Positions 27,337 through 34,944 of a stretch of DNA of 41,819 nucleotides are shown here, in pieces (the first letter of the stretch is position 1; each line of letters begins with the position of its first letter). The DNA comes from CAZIVO01 sp964542765. Its GTDB lineage: Bacteria > Planctomycetota > UBA1135 > UBA2386. Under the pieces are notes generated by a model. That model saw only the letters and a list, made by a program, of their open reading frames with translations, had not been told where the DNA came from and ran no database searches. The translations under genes were made by a program, and so were the position numbers. The stretch lies in contig CAZIVO010000020.1 in NCBI GenBank assembly GCA_964542765.1, positions 1-41,819 on the forward strand, read 5' to 3'.

Positions 27337-27960
27337 TTACATCACGTATTTGATGGCGACGAAGCCGCCAACCAGGATCACGCAGAATAGTAGAGTGACC
27401 AAGCCCAGGCGCTTCTCGATGAAGTCCCGGATAGGTGGTCCGAATTTCTTGAGGAGCAGGGCTTCCAGGTAGAAGCGCACGGATCGGCTGGCCACCGATG
27501 CCAGGACGAACATCGCGAAGTTCACGCCGAAGACGCCGGCGGTGATCGTGAAGACCTTGTAGGGAAGTGGGCTGAAGCCGGCGGTGAAGATGATGAGGAA
27601 GTTCCATTCTTCGTAGAGAGCTTTGACTCTCTCGAAAACTTCGGGTGTGAAGCCGGGGACGTAGTCGAAGCAAAAGCCCTCCAGCCCGGCTCCCCAGAGT
27701 GCGTGGCCCATCCAGTAGCCGGCGATCCCGCCGAGAACGGAGGCGATCGAGCACCAGAAGGCGAAACGCAGGGCTTTCCTGGGTTCACCAAGACACAGGG
27801 GGAGCAGCAGGACATCGGGGGGGATCGGGAAGAAGCTGCTCTCGGCAAAGGAGAGGATGATCAGGGCCGGCATCGCGTACGGCGTATAGGCCCAGCTGAT
27901 GACCCAGTTATAGAGACGGCGGTGCAACCCTGGTCGAGTGTCGTTCGCGGTCTCGTTCAT
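27337..27960 (-). CDS. YqaA-type DedA/SNARE-associated membrane protein
   Basis: A 207-residue membrane protein (ATG at 27960) with about five hydrophobic segments. The FAESSFFPIPPDVLLLPLCLG segment and GYWMGHALWG, FTAGFSPLPYKVFTITAG match the YqaA branch of the DedA superfamily, inner membrane proteins implicated in lipid scrambling or membrane homeostasis. Its ATG overlaps the recJ stop (ATGA). The link to recJ and polA is positional only. Confidence 0.85.
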   Translation of the reverse strand: MNETANDTRPGLHRRLYNWVISWAYTPYAMPALIILSFAESSFFPIPPDVLLLPLCLGEPRKALRFAFWCSIASVLGGIAGYWMGHALWGAGLEGFCFDYVPGFTPEVFERVKALYEEWNFLIIFTAGFSPLPYKVFTITAGVFGVNFAMFVLASVASRSVRFYLEALLLKKFGPPIRDFIEKRLGLVTLLFCVILVGGFVAIKYVM

Positions 27961-29678
27961 GGTGTTGTTCTCGTGGCAACACATGGCTGAAGATCGAAAG
28001 CGATGAGTTCCACAGGGCCGTCTTCCCCTCGCAAAGGTAGCCGAGGTGAGTAGGTGAGCGAGATCTGCTCCTTCATTTCGCGGACTTCTTCGAATCGTCC
28101 CATGGCCCGGCGCCAGCGGACAGGGAGGATGATACCTTGCTGCGCGACGCGAAAGCGCAGGCTGGAGTCGCGGCTGTCGATGGAAGGGTAACCGATGACC
28201 TTCAGGTCATCGGTCAAGAAGACCGGCCTTCGGTTGCCAGGGCCGAATGGTCCGAACATGTCGAACTTGCGGATGACGTGGGGATCGAGTTCTGAGAGAT
28301 GAGCGTGACACTCGGCTTGGGCATCCGTGTGGTTTTTGACGTGTGGTCCGGCGAGTTCGTTGATCAGCTTGCGGAATTCCTCGAACCGGGACTGATCGAG
28401 TTCCAGTCCAACGGCGACGGCGTGACCTCCGTGAGAGCGTAAACATGAGGAGCAACTCGCCAGCGCCGCACGAAGATCGAGCATCCCATTCGATCGTCCG
28501 GAACCACGGCCGATACCGTCGTCGAAGGCGATCAGGATGGCAGGTTTTCCGAGCGTTTCCGTGATCCGCGAAGCGACAATCCCCAGGACTCCGGGGTGCC
28601 AGCCTTCACCGCCGAGAACCACGATCGGATCGTCGAGTTTGCGGGCCTCATCCATGGCGCGGGCGGTTAACTGGCGTTCGATCTTGCGGCGTTGCCGGTT
28701 GTATCTCTCGAGCGTTTTCGCATGCACCTGACTCTTCTGGAAGTCTCGTGCGCGCAGGAGTTGGACAGCTTCCTCGGCATGCCCCATTCGCCCGGCAGCA
28801 TTGATGAGTGGAGCGATACGAAAGGAGATTGATCGCTCGTCGGGTGGCCTTGGACCGATGTTGGCGGAGTCGAGGAGTGCACGGATGCCGGGATGCCGAC
28901 TCCCGGCCAGTGCCCGCAGGCCATGGTGGACGAGGATCCTATTCTCACCTCTGAGCGGCGCGACATCGGCGACCGTGCCGAGCGCTACATAGGCCATGGA
29001 ATCCAGGAGGAAACTTTGAAACTCTTCGCTCTCCTTTGTGTCGCGAGACAGAGATTCCGCCAGACCCATTGCCAGCTTGAAGGCCACGCCGACCCCTGCC
29101 AGATCCGTGTCGGGATATCCGGCATCGGGGAGCCGAGGATTCAGGACGGTGTGGGCATTTGCAATCTTGTCGAGCGTGCCATGGTGATCCGTCACGATGA
29201 CATCACAGCCATCCGCCTGGATTCGATCGATCATCGCGCAGGCATTGGTGCCGTTATCGACCGAGATGCACAGGGTGGCTTTTGCCTTCTTGATGGCCTC
29301 GTGCGATGCCGCCGTGAAGGAGTAGCCATCCTGACGCCTTGGCACGAAAGCGGTCACGTTCGCTTGAAACAGGGAAAAAAAATCCAGCAGGAGCACTGAA
29401 CTGGTGATGCCGTCGACATCGTAGTCGCCGTGGATCAGAATGGTCTCGCCTGATCGCAGCGCAAGCTTGATGCGCTCGATGGCCTGGGCCATATACTTGA
29501 AGAGGAAGGGATCTGAGAGCCCTTCGATGTCATGCTTGAGCCAGTTTCGGATCTGATCGGGATCGTCCATGCCCCGGGCCAGGAGGACTCGGGTGAGCAG
29601 GTTGGGCAAGCCGAGGGTCCGTGCCAAAGCGTGCTCCCTGGGGTCTGGTTCAGAGTGGAATGTTGGGGCACGATCCAT
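27957..29678 (-). CDS. recJ: Single-stranded-DNA-specific 5'-3' exonuclease RecJ
   Basis: A 573-residue DHH-family exonuclease used in recombination, mismatch and base-excision repair. The DHH domain shows ILIHGDYDVDGITSS (metal ligands), DNGTNA, VTDHHG and a DHHA1 domain with GGEGWHPGVLGIVASRI and GRGSGRS. ATG at 29678 is chosen: the frame runs on to 30050 but that would overlap selA by hundreds of bases and the extra residues show no RecJ character. It diverges from selA with a 34-bp gap, so their promoters overlap neighbouring coding sequence. Confidence 0.95.
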   Translation of the reverse strand: MDRAPTFHSEPDPREHALARTLGLPNLLTRVLLARGMDDPDQIRNWLKHDIEGLSDPFLFKYMAQAIERIKLALRSGETILIHGDYDVDGITSSVLLLDFFSLFQANVTAFVPRRQDGYSFTAASHEAIKKAKATLCISVDNGTNACAMIDRIQADGCDVIVTDHHGTLDKIANAHTVLNPRLPDAGYPDTDLAGVGVAFKLAMGLAESLSRDTKESEEFQSFLLDSMAYVALGTVADVAPLRGENRILVHHGLRALAGSRHPGIRALLDSANIGPRPPDERSISFRIAPLINAAGRMGHAEEAVQLLRARDFQKSQVHAKTLERYNRQRRKIERQLTARAMDEARKLDDPIVVLGGEGWHPGVLGIVASRITETLGKPAILIAFDDGIGRGSGRSNGMLDLRAALASCSSCLRSHGGHAVAVGLELDQSRFEEFRKLINELAGPHVKNHTDAQAECHAHLSELDPHVIRKFDMFGPFGPGNRRPVFLTDDLKVIGYPSIDSRDSSLRFRVAQQGIILPVRWRRAMGRFEEVREMKEQISLTYSPRLPLRGEDGPVELIAFDLQPCVATRTTP

Positions 29679-29712
29679 GGCCAAGTTCGGTATGGTAGCG
29701 ACGGGAGACACG

Positions 29713-31098
29713 ATGGATAGAGCGAATCCAGACTGCCAGGAGGTGCTGAGGAGCATTCCCTCACTCGACTCGTTTTCGCGTCGCGAGAGGCTGGCCTCCT
29801 TGCCGCGGAGTGTAGTCCTGCGCGAGTCGCGTAAGTTTCTCGATTCGGTGCGAAGCCAGGCTCTCGAGGGCCGCCTCGATGGAGCAGCGATCGAGAAGTT
29901 GTTTGCTTCGAAGGATGCTGATGAGCGGGTCACCGAGATGTGTGAAACGTCGCTCGCGCGCAAGCACCGGCGGGTGATCAACGGGACCGGCATCGTCTTG
30001 CATACGGGACTGGGTCGCGCACCCCTGGCGGATGCTGCGTGTGAGGCCATCCTCGATGCCGGCCGTTACTCGATTGTTGAGGTCGATGCGGCCACCGGCG
30101 AGCGCAATCAGAGGGAAAACGTGGTTGCGGAACTCTTGCAGGAGTTGACCGGTGCGGCCGGAGCTCTGGTGGTCAACAACAATGCCGCGGCGGTCAACCT
30201 TATCCTCACGGCTTTGGCGAAAGGCCGAGAGGCCGTCGTATCTCGCGGTCAGCTTGTCGAGATTGGTGGTGGCTTTCGGATGCCCGATGTCATGGCGCAA
30301 GCAGGTTGCGATATGGTCGAGGTGGGATCAACCAATCGGACGCACCTGCGGGATTTTGAGACGGCGATCAATTCACGGACGGCTTTGTTGCTCATCGTGC
30401 ACACCAGCAATTTTCGGGTGGAGGGATTCACGGCCATGCCGACCCGCCGGGAACTTGTTGAACTGGGGCGGTCGCATGGACTGCAAGTGGTCGATGATCT
30501 GGGCTCGGGATTGCTTTATGCGGATCCGATCCCCGGTCTTGAACATGAGCCTCGCATCAGTGAGCCGGTTGCCGACGAGATCGGATTGACTTGTTTTTCC
30601 GGCGACAAACTTCTCGGGGGGCCTCAGTGCGGGATCTTGGTAGGGGATGCGGAACTGGTTGCCGCGGTGCGAGCCAATCCACTCTACCGAGCTTTTCGTT
30701 GCGACAAGCTCACGCTGGCCGGTCTGGAGGCAACGCTACGCATTTATCGCGATGGCGATCCGGCGACGGAGATTCCGACCCTGGCGAGCTTGCTGTGCCA
30801 GGAGGATGAACTGCGTGTGCGCGCTGAAGATCTGGCTTCCAGGCTGGAAACTTTCCATCCTCAGGTCATGGCCAGTGAGTCCTTTGCCGGCAGTGGTGCG
30901 AATCCCGCTCGCCCCCTGCCTTCTTTTGCGGTGTCCTTGCCAGGGGGCGAGCGGGTAGCGGCGGCGTTGCGCGGTGGCCCGGAGGAACCTGTATTCACGC
31001 GGATTCTCAATGACCGCGTATTGCTCGACATGCGTACACTGCAAGCCGAAGATCTCGAAGAGGTTGCTAACTTGGTGATCAGGAAGTTGGGTTCATGA
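29713..31098 (+). CDS. selA: L-seryl-tRNA(Sec) selenium transferase SelA
   Basis: A 461-residue PLP enzyme that turns Ser-tRNA(Sec) into Sec-tRNA(Sec) with selenophosphate. The N-terminal tRNA-binding region starts MDRANPDCQEVLRSIPSLD, then INGTGIVLHTGLGRAPL, VDDLGSGLLY and the PLP lysine K299 in FSGDKLLGGPQ. ATG at 29713, with GGGAGA just before it, is preferred to in-frame starts upstream that lie within recJ. Its stop overlaps the selD start (ATGA). Presence of selA implies selB and tRNA(Sec) elsewhere in the genome; neither is in the window. Confidence 0.96.
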   Translation: MDRANPDCQEVLRSIPSLDSFSRRERLASLPRSVVLRESRKFLDSVRSQALEGRLDGAAIEKLFASKDADERVTEMCETSLARKHRRVINGTGIVLHTGLGRAPLADAACEAILDAGRYSIVEVDAATGERNQRENVVAELLQELTGAAGALVVNNNAAAVNLILTALAKGREAVVSRGQLVEIGGGFRMPDVMAQAGCDMVEVGSTNRTHLRDFETAINSRTALLLIVHTSNFRVEGFTAMPTRRELVELGRSHGLQVVDDLGSGLLYADPIPGLEHEPRISEPVADEIGLTCFSGDKLLGGPQCGILVGDAELVAAVRANPLYRAFRCDKLTLAGLEATLRIYRDGDPATEIPTLASLLCQEDELRVRAEDLASRLETFHPQVMASESFAGSGANPARPLPSFAVSLPGGERVAAALRGGPEEPVFTRILNDRVLLDMRTLQAEDLEEVANLVIRKLGS

Positions 31099-32144
31099 GT
31101 CTGTTCACGCGCGATAATCGATTGACCAGATACGCCTCCGGAGCCGGTTGAGCGTCCAAGTTGAGTCCTGGGAGCCTCGGGAAGGTTCTCGAACAACTCG
31201 GATCGACCGAACACCCCAATCTCCTCGCTGGAGTCCAGGGTCTGGAGGATGCTGGCGTTTACCGCATCTCCGATGACCGTGCGCTGGTGCAGACGGTCGA
31301 TTTCTTCCCACCGATCGTCGATGACCCTCGCTGGTTCGGGCGCATCGCCGCTGCGAATTCCTTGTCGGACGTCTATGCCATGGGGGGAAAGGCGCTGACG
31401 GGACTGAACATCGTTGGCTGGCCGAAGAAACTGGACGTGTCGCTGCTGGGTGAGATTCTCGCTGGTGGGATGGACAAGTTGCGCGAGGCTGGGGCGGCCC
31501 TGTGCGGCGGGCATTCGGTGACAGATTCCGAGATCAAGTACGGTCTCGCAGTGACGGGTGAAGTCCATCCGGATCGAGTGTGGCGTAATTCGGGGGCGCG
31601 TCTTGGAGATCTCGTGTTGCTGTCCAAACCGCTCGGTATGGGAGCAGTGTCAACGGCGATCAAGAAGGCCAAGGCCGGCGATGACATGATTGCCGCCGCG
31701 ATGGAGCAGATGGCGATGCTCAACAAGGCGGCTGCCGAGGCCCTGGCGGACTTGCAGGTGCATGGCGCAACCGATGTGACCGGATTTGGTCTCCTCGGAC
31801 ATGGTTGCGAGATGGCTGAAGCTGCGGGTCTCGCCTTGCACATTTCCGCGGGGCAGGTCCCGATCTTTGCCGGCGCACTGGATCTTTCGCGTTCGGGCAT
31901 CTTGAGCGGCGGCTGTGCCCGGGGGCGCGAAAATTTGAAAGGACGGGTACATCTGCAAAGTGGAGTGGACGCTGCTTCCGCGGACATCATGTTCGATGCG
32001 GAAACCAGCGGAGGTCTTTTGATTGCTGTTCCTGAGAATGTTGCAGCGGCCGCCCAGCAAAGGCTGGCGGATGCCGGAACCCCCTGTAGCACGATCGTCG
32101 GAGAGTTCCATCCCCGCGAGGAGTTTGCGGTGGTGGTGGAGTAG
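31095..32144 (+). CDS. selD: Selenide, water dikinase SelD, itself a selenoprotein (Sec19)
   Basis: SelD makes selenophosphate from selenide and ATP. From ATG at 31095 the frame meets UGA at 31149-31151, giving GAG-U19-A-S-K22-LSPGSL; E. coli SelD has C17 and K20 in the equivalent motif. Downstream are DNRxxV-like DDRALVQTVDFFPPIVDDP, NSLSDVYAMGG, the GGHSVTDSE loop and TGFGLLGHG, all standard for SelD. Without Sec reading, a TTG at 31161 would start a protein lacking the catalytic residue. Length read through is 349 residues, typical. Sec in this position is known in other SelD enzymes. It overlaps selA by 4 bp and converges with the ETF-QO gene, 10 bp apart. Confidence 0.93.
31149..31182 (+). 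promoter_or_regulatory. UGA(Sec) codon and candidate SECIS hairpin of selD
   Basis: UGA at 31149-31151 is followed by a hairpin with stem 31166-31170 paired to 31178-31182 (5 bp, one G-U) and a 7-base loop GGAGCCU (31171-31177). The loop begins 20 bases after the UGA and opens with GG, matching bacterial SECIS expectations, although the stem is short. Confidence 0.6.
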
Positions 32145-32154
32145 AGGGGGCGTC

Positions 32155-33813
32155 TCACATCCTCTTGTAGCGCGGTCCGCTACCACCTTCTCGCGGTGTC
32201 CACCTTGGCCCGATCACATCGGTGGCCTTGCAATCGATGCAATTGGGAGCATTGATGACCAGTTGATCTCCTTCACGCTCGTAGACGCCGGCGGGGCACA
32301 TCGAGGCATACAGATCGGCAATTTCAGGTGGCACATCTTCTGCTGCCAAGAGATGCGAGGGGATGTCATCTCGGGTGGCATTCCCTGACTTGTAAACGGC
32401 ATCGAGCTTGCTGAAGGTGAGCGCTCCGTCGGGCACCAGGGGCTCCGCTCCCTCGGTCACATGGCGCGGTTCGGCAGCATCTTCCTCGACCGAGATCTTG
32501 CCCCCGGGAAAGGCTCCTTTGGTCAGGGTCATCAAGCCCGCCTTGACTCCGCCCACGAAGAAGCCACTTTTGAAGGCAAGGCGCATGTTGCGGCGTTTTC
32601 GCAGATCGGCGGTGACGTAGCTCGCAGCCATTTCCTGGTCGTAGGATTTCAGGGTGTCGGCGCTGAAGTCCTTCGATTTCAGCGCCTTGAAGATGGCCCG
32701 TGCAGCGGCGATGCCCGATTCCATGGCGTAGTGAATGCCTTTGAGCGATGGCACATCGACGAAGCCGGCGGCATCGCCCAGGATCACCAGTCCATCGCCG
32801 TGGCAACGCTCGGGCAGGGCATAGAAACCACCTTCGGGGATCGTCTTGGCGCCCCACTCCACCATCTCACCGCCTTCGAGGATCTTCTTGAAGAGGGGAT
32901 GTGTCTTCATGCGCTGGAGGGCTTCATGGGTATCGAACTTCGATTGCCGGTAGTCGAGGCCGACCACCAGTCCGAGTGCGATCAAATTTGGTTCCATGGG
33001 GTACATGAAACTTCCGCCGAAAGCGTCTCTTGGCAAAGGCCAACCCATGGTGTGGATGACAGCGTCGAGTTCGGTTTTCGTCTCCCAAACTTCTTTGACG
33101 CCGAGCGCGAAGATTTGCGGGTTTGCGGATTTGATGTTTTGCCAGGACAGGTAGGCCTGGCTCAGCTGGCCGCGCGGTCCTTCTGCGAGGGCGACGACCT
33201 TGGCGGTGATATCTGTCGGCGGCATGAAGTTGCTGCCTGGCTGCCCGTCACGGTTGAGGCCGGATGCTGTTGTCCGAACGCCTTTCGCAGAATCGCCATC
33301 GACGAGGAGGGACGCGGCCGGGAAGCCGGTGAAGATATTGACTCCGAGGTCTTCGGCCTTCGCGCCAAGCCACTGCACGATCTCGCAGATCGAGGCAACG
33401 AAGTTGCCATGGTTTTTCATCGGCGGGGGAGTTGGGATCCGAAAGGAGTTCTTCGAACTCAAGACATAGACGCGCTCCTTGCTGACCTTGGTGCGGAAGG
33501 GGAAGTCGCTGTCCTGTAAGTCGGGGAACAGGCTGCGGAAGGGGCGTGGATTCACGACCGCTCCCGAGAGGTTGTGTTGGCCGAGCTCTTCAGCTTTTTC
33601 GAGTACAGCGATCTCGACCTCGCCGAGATCGCCACCATCTTGCTTGTCCTTCTCGACCAGTTGTGCGAGATGGATTGCGGTGGCTAGACCGGCGGGACCA
33701 CCGCCGACGATCACCACGTCCATCGGCACCGCTTCTTCGTCGGGTGCATCGCCAAGGATCAGCCGGTCATGGGGTAGCGCTGGCTGGTGATGAGCGGGAA
33801 TCAGATCCGCCAT
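32155..33813 (-). CDS. Electron transfer flavoprotein-ubiquinone oxidoreductase (ETF-QO)
   Basis: A 552-residue membrane-associated flavoprotein that passes electrons from electron transfer flavoprotein to the quinone pool. The FAD-binding GGGPAGLATAIHLAQ lies near residue 38; GAVVNPRPF, GDAAGFVDVPSLKGIHYAMESG and the C-terminal [4Fe-4S] region (CPAGVYE and NCIDCKATD) match ETF-QO throughout. ATG at 33813 follows AGGAGG with 10-base spacing. No etfA or etfB gene is nearby, so its electron donor is encoded elsewhere. Confidence 0.95.
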   Translation of the reverse strand: MADLIPAHHQPALPHDRLILGDAPDEEAVPMDVVIVGGGPAGLATAIHLAQLVEKDKQDGGDLGEVEIAVLEKAEELGQHNLSGAVVNPRPFRSLFPDLQDSDFPFRTKVSKERVYVLSSKNSFRIPTPPPMKNHGNFVASICEIVQWLGAKAEDLGVNIFTGFPAASLLVDGDSAKGVRTTASGLNRDGQPGSNFMPPTDITAKVVALAEGPRGQLSQAYLSWQNIKSANPQIFALGVKEVWETKTELDAVIHTMGWPLPRDAFGGSFMYPMEPNLIALGLVVGLDYRQSKFDTHEALQRMKTHPLFKKILEGGEMVEWGAKTIPEGGFYALPERCHGDGLVILGDAAGFVDVPSLKGIHYAMESGIAAARAIFKALKSKDFSADTLKSYDQEMAASYVTADLRKRRNMRLAFKSGFFVGGVKAGLMTLTKGAFPGGKISVEEDAAEPRHVTEGAEPLVPDGALTFSKLDAVYKSGNATRDDIPSHLLAAEDVPPEIADLYASMCPAGVYEREGDQLVINAPNCIDCKATDVIGPRWTPREGGSGPRYKRM

Positions 33814-34185
33814 GGGGATCGAGCCTCCTGGTTTCCGGGTAGCTTGGAGCCCGCACTCTAGGGGAGTCAAAGAACCAGGAAAACATCGGCTTGCGCAATT
33901 GCGGTGCCGTTGCGCGGGCCTTCGATCATCGGGCCGTGGGTAGTTTCAAGAGCCGCCGTTGATCCGGGGAGATCGTCGGGGAAAAACTCATCCCGTGATC
34001 GCTGAGGGCGATGTCGAGTTCGACCAAGGAGATGTTTTCTCCGACTGTTCGAATCATGGTGAGATTCGCTCCGAGAAGAGGGATGCGAAAGTTTGTCGAA
34101 GCCGACCGATATTGGTCTGGCGGGAGCCTTTCATATGACGGGAAAGGCTCTCGAAGACTCCAGGAAACGCAGGTGGTTGGCGCTC
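33814..34185. other. Intergenic region between ETF-QO and rbfA
   Basis: These 372 bp lie downstream of rbfA and upstream of the ETF-QO start, both on the minus strand. They hold a long hairpin (34121-34153) and one short minus-strand frame of 43 codons (34057 to 33926) without a ribosome-binding site or recognised homology. I see no convincing gene. Confidence 0.5.
34121..34153 (-). terminator. Long hairpin downstream of rbfA, possible operon end
   Basis: GAGCCTTTC (34124-34132) pairs perfectly with GAAAGGCTC (34142-34150) and the stem extends by three more pairs to 34121/34153, around a 9-base loop. It starts 33 bp after the rbfA stop on the minus strand. No U-tract follows, so it is either a U-less terminator or an RNA-protecting 3' structure. 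Confidence 0.4.
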
Positions 34186-34623
34186 TTATCGAGCAACATC
34201 GTCTTGCTCAGGCGGTTCGTCAGCTTCGGGGTCCGGGGAGTCGGATTCGAGATCTTCCGACTCGGCTTCCCGTGTCTCCCGCTCCGTTTTCAGTTCGCCC
34301 AGGAGTTTATTGATTCGCATGGCACCTTCGATGCTCTCGTCGAAGAGGAAGGTCACATGTGGCACGCGGCGGGTTTTCAGGACTTTGCCGATCTCTTTTT
34401 GAATGTATCGGGCAGCATGAGTGAGCATTCGCTCGTTGGTTCTGCGCTCGGTAGCACTTCCCAGAATGCTCCAGAAGATCTTGCAGGTTTGCATCTCTCG
34501 GTCGAGTTGGACCTTGGTGATGGTGATCAAGCCAAGGCGTGGGTCCGAGATCTCGCGTGCGAGGACATCTGCGGCACGTTCCTTGATCAGTTCCTGAAGC
34601 CTACGAATTCGGCGTTCGTTCAA
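34186..34623 (-). CDS. rbfA: Ribosome-binding factor A
   Basis: A 145-residue 30S assembly factor that helps 16S rRNA 5' end maturation. The KH-like fold is recognisable from RIRRLQELIKERAADVLARE, ISDPRLGLITITKVQLDREM and RRVPHVTFLFDESIEGAMRIN. It has an acidic C-terminal tail (residues about 115-145, ESEDLESDSPDPEADEPPE) beyond the usual core. It is last in the nusA-infB-DUF503-rbfA operon and overlaps the DUF503 stop by 4 bp. Confidence 0.92.
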   Translation of the reverse strand: MNERRIRRLQELIKERAADVLAREISDPRLGLITITKVQLDREMQTCKIFWSILGSATERRTNERMLTHAARYIQKEIGKVLKTRRVPHVTFLFDESIEGAMRINKLLGELKTERETREAESEDLESDSPDPEADEPPEQDDVAR

Positions 34624-34925
34624 TTTGGGCCTCCGGGCGGGCTCAGAATCTCGAGTTGATGATCGCTCAGTGTAGCGTCTCGCCAGTCCTGCAGGAGATT
34701 GAGCAGCTTGTCCATTGCGCCATTGATATAGGCGACGTCGCTGCCGGCCATGACTGCCCCGAGTGTTGCGATCGAACAGTCATCGAGATCTTCGATCTCG
34801 GCGATGGAGACATTGAACTTCCGACGCACACGGTCCTTGAGGCTTCTGACGACGATCCTTTTGTCTTTCAGAGATTCTGCATAAGGAACCTCGATCGAGA
34901 ACTGTAGGAGCCCGATATGCAGCAT
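34620..34925 (-). CDS. DUF503 (YlxP-like) protein
   Basis: A 101-residue protein matching the DUF503 family by size and by MLHIGLLQFSIEVPYAESLKDKR at its start, with VRRKFNVSIAEI following. Family members (YlxP in Bacillus) usually sit between infB and rbfA, as here, and are thought to be linked to ribosome function. ATG at 34925 is the start that begins the conserved motif; infB ends 19 bp upstream. Confidence 0.9.
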   Translation of the reverse strand: MLHIGLLQFSIEVPYAESLKDKRIVVRSLKDRVRRKFNVSIAEIEDLDDCSIATLGAVMAGSDVAYINGAMDKLLNLLQDWRDATLSDHQLEILSPPGGPN

Positions 34926-34944
34926 GAGGAGCCGACCTCGGCGG

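Noticed and set aside
31161..32144. SelD beginning at TTG 31161
   Set aside because: That start removes the conserved catalytic motif; ATG 31095 overlaps the selA stop and gives a full-length SelD with Sec19.
34093..34659. 188-codon plus-strand frame opposite rbfA
   Set aside because: It is antisense to rbfA and DUF503, which have clear family motifs; the frame shows no recognisable domain.
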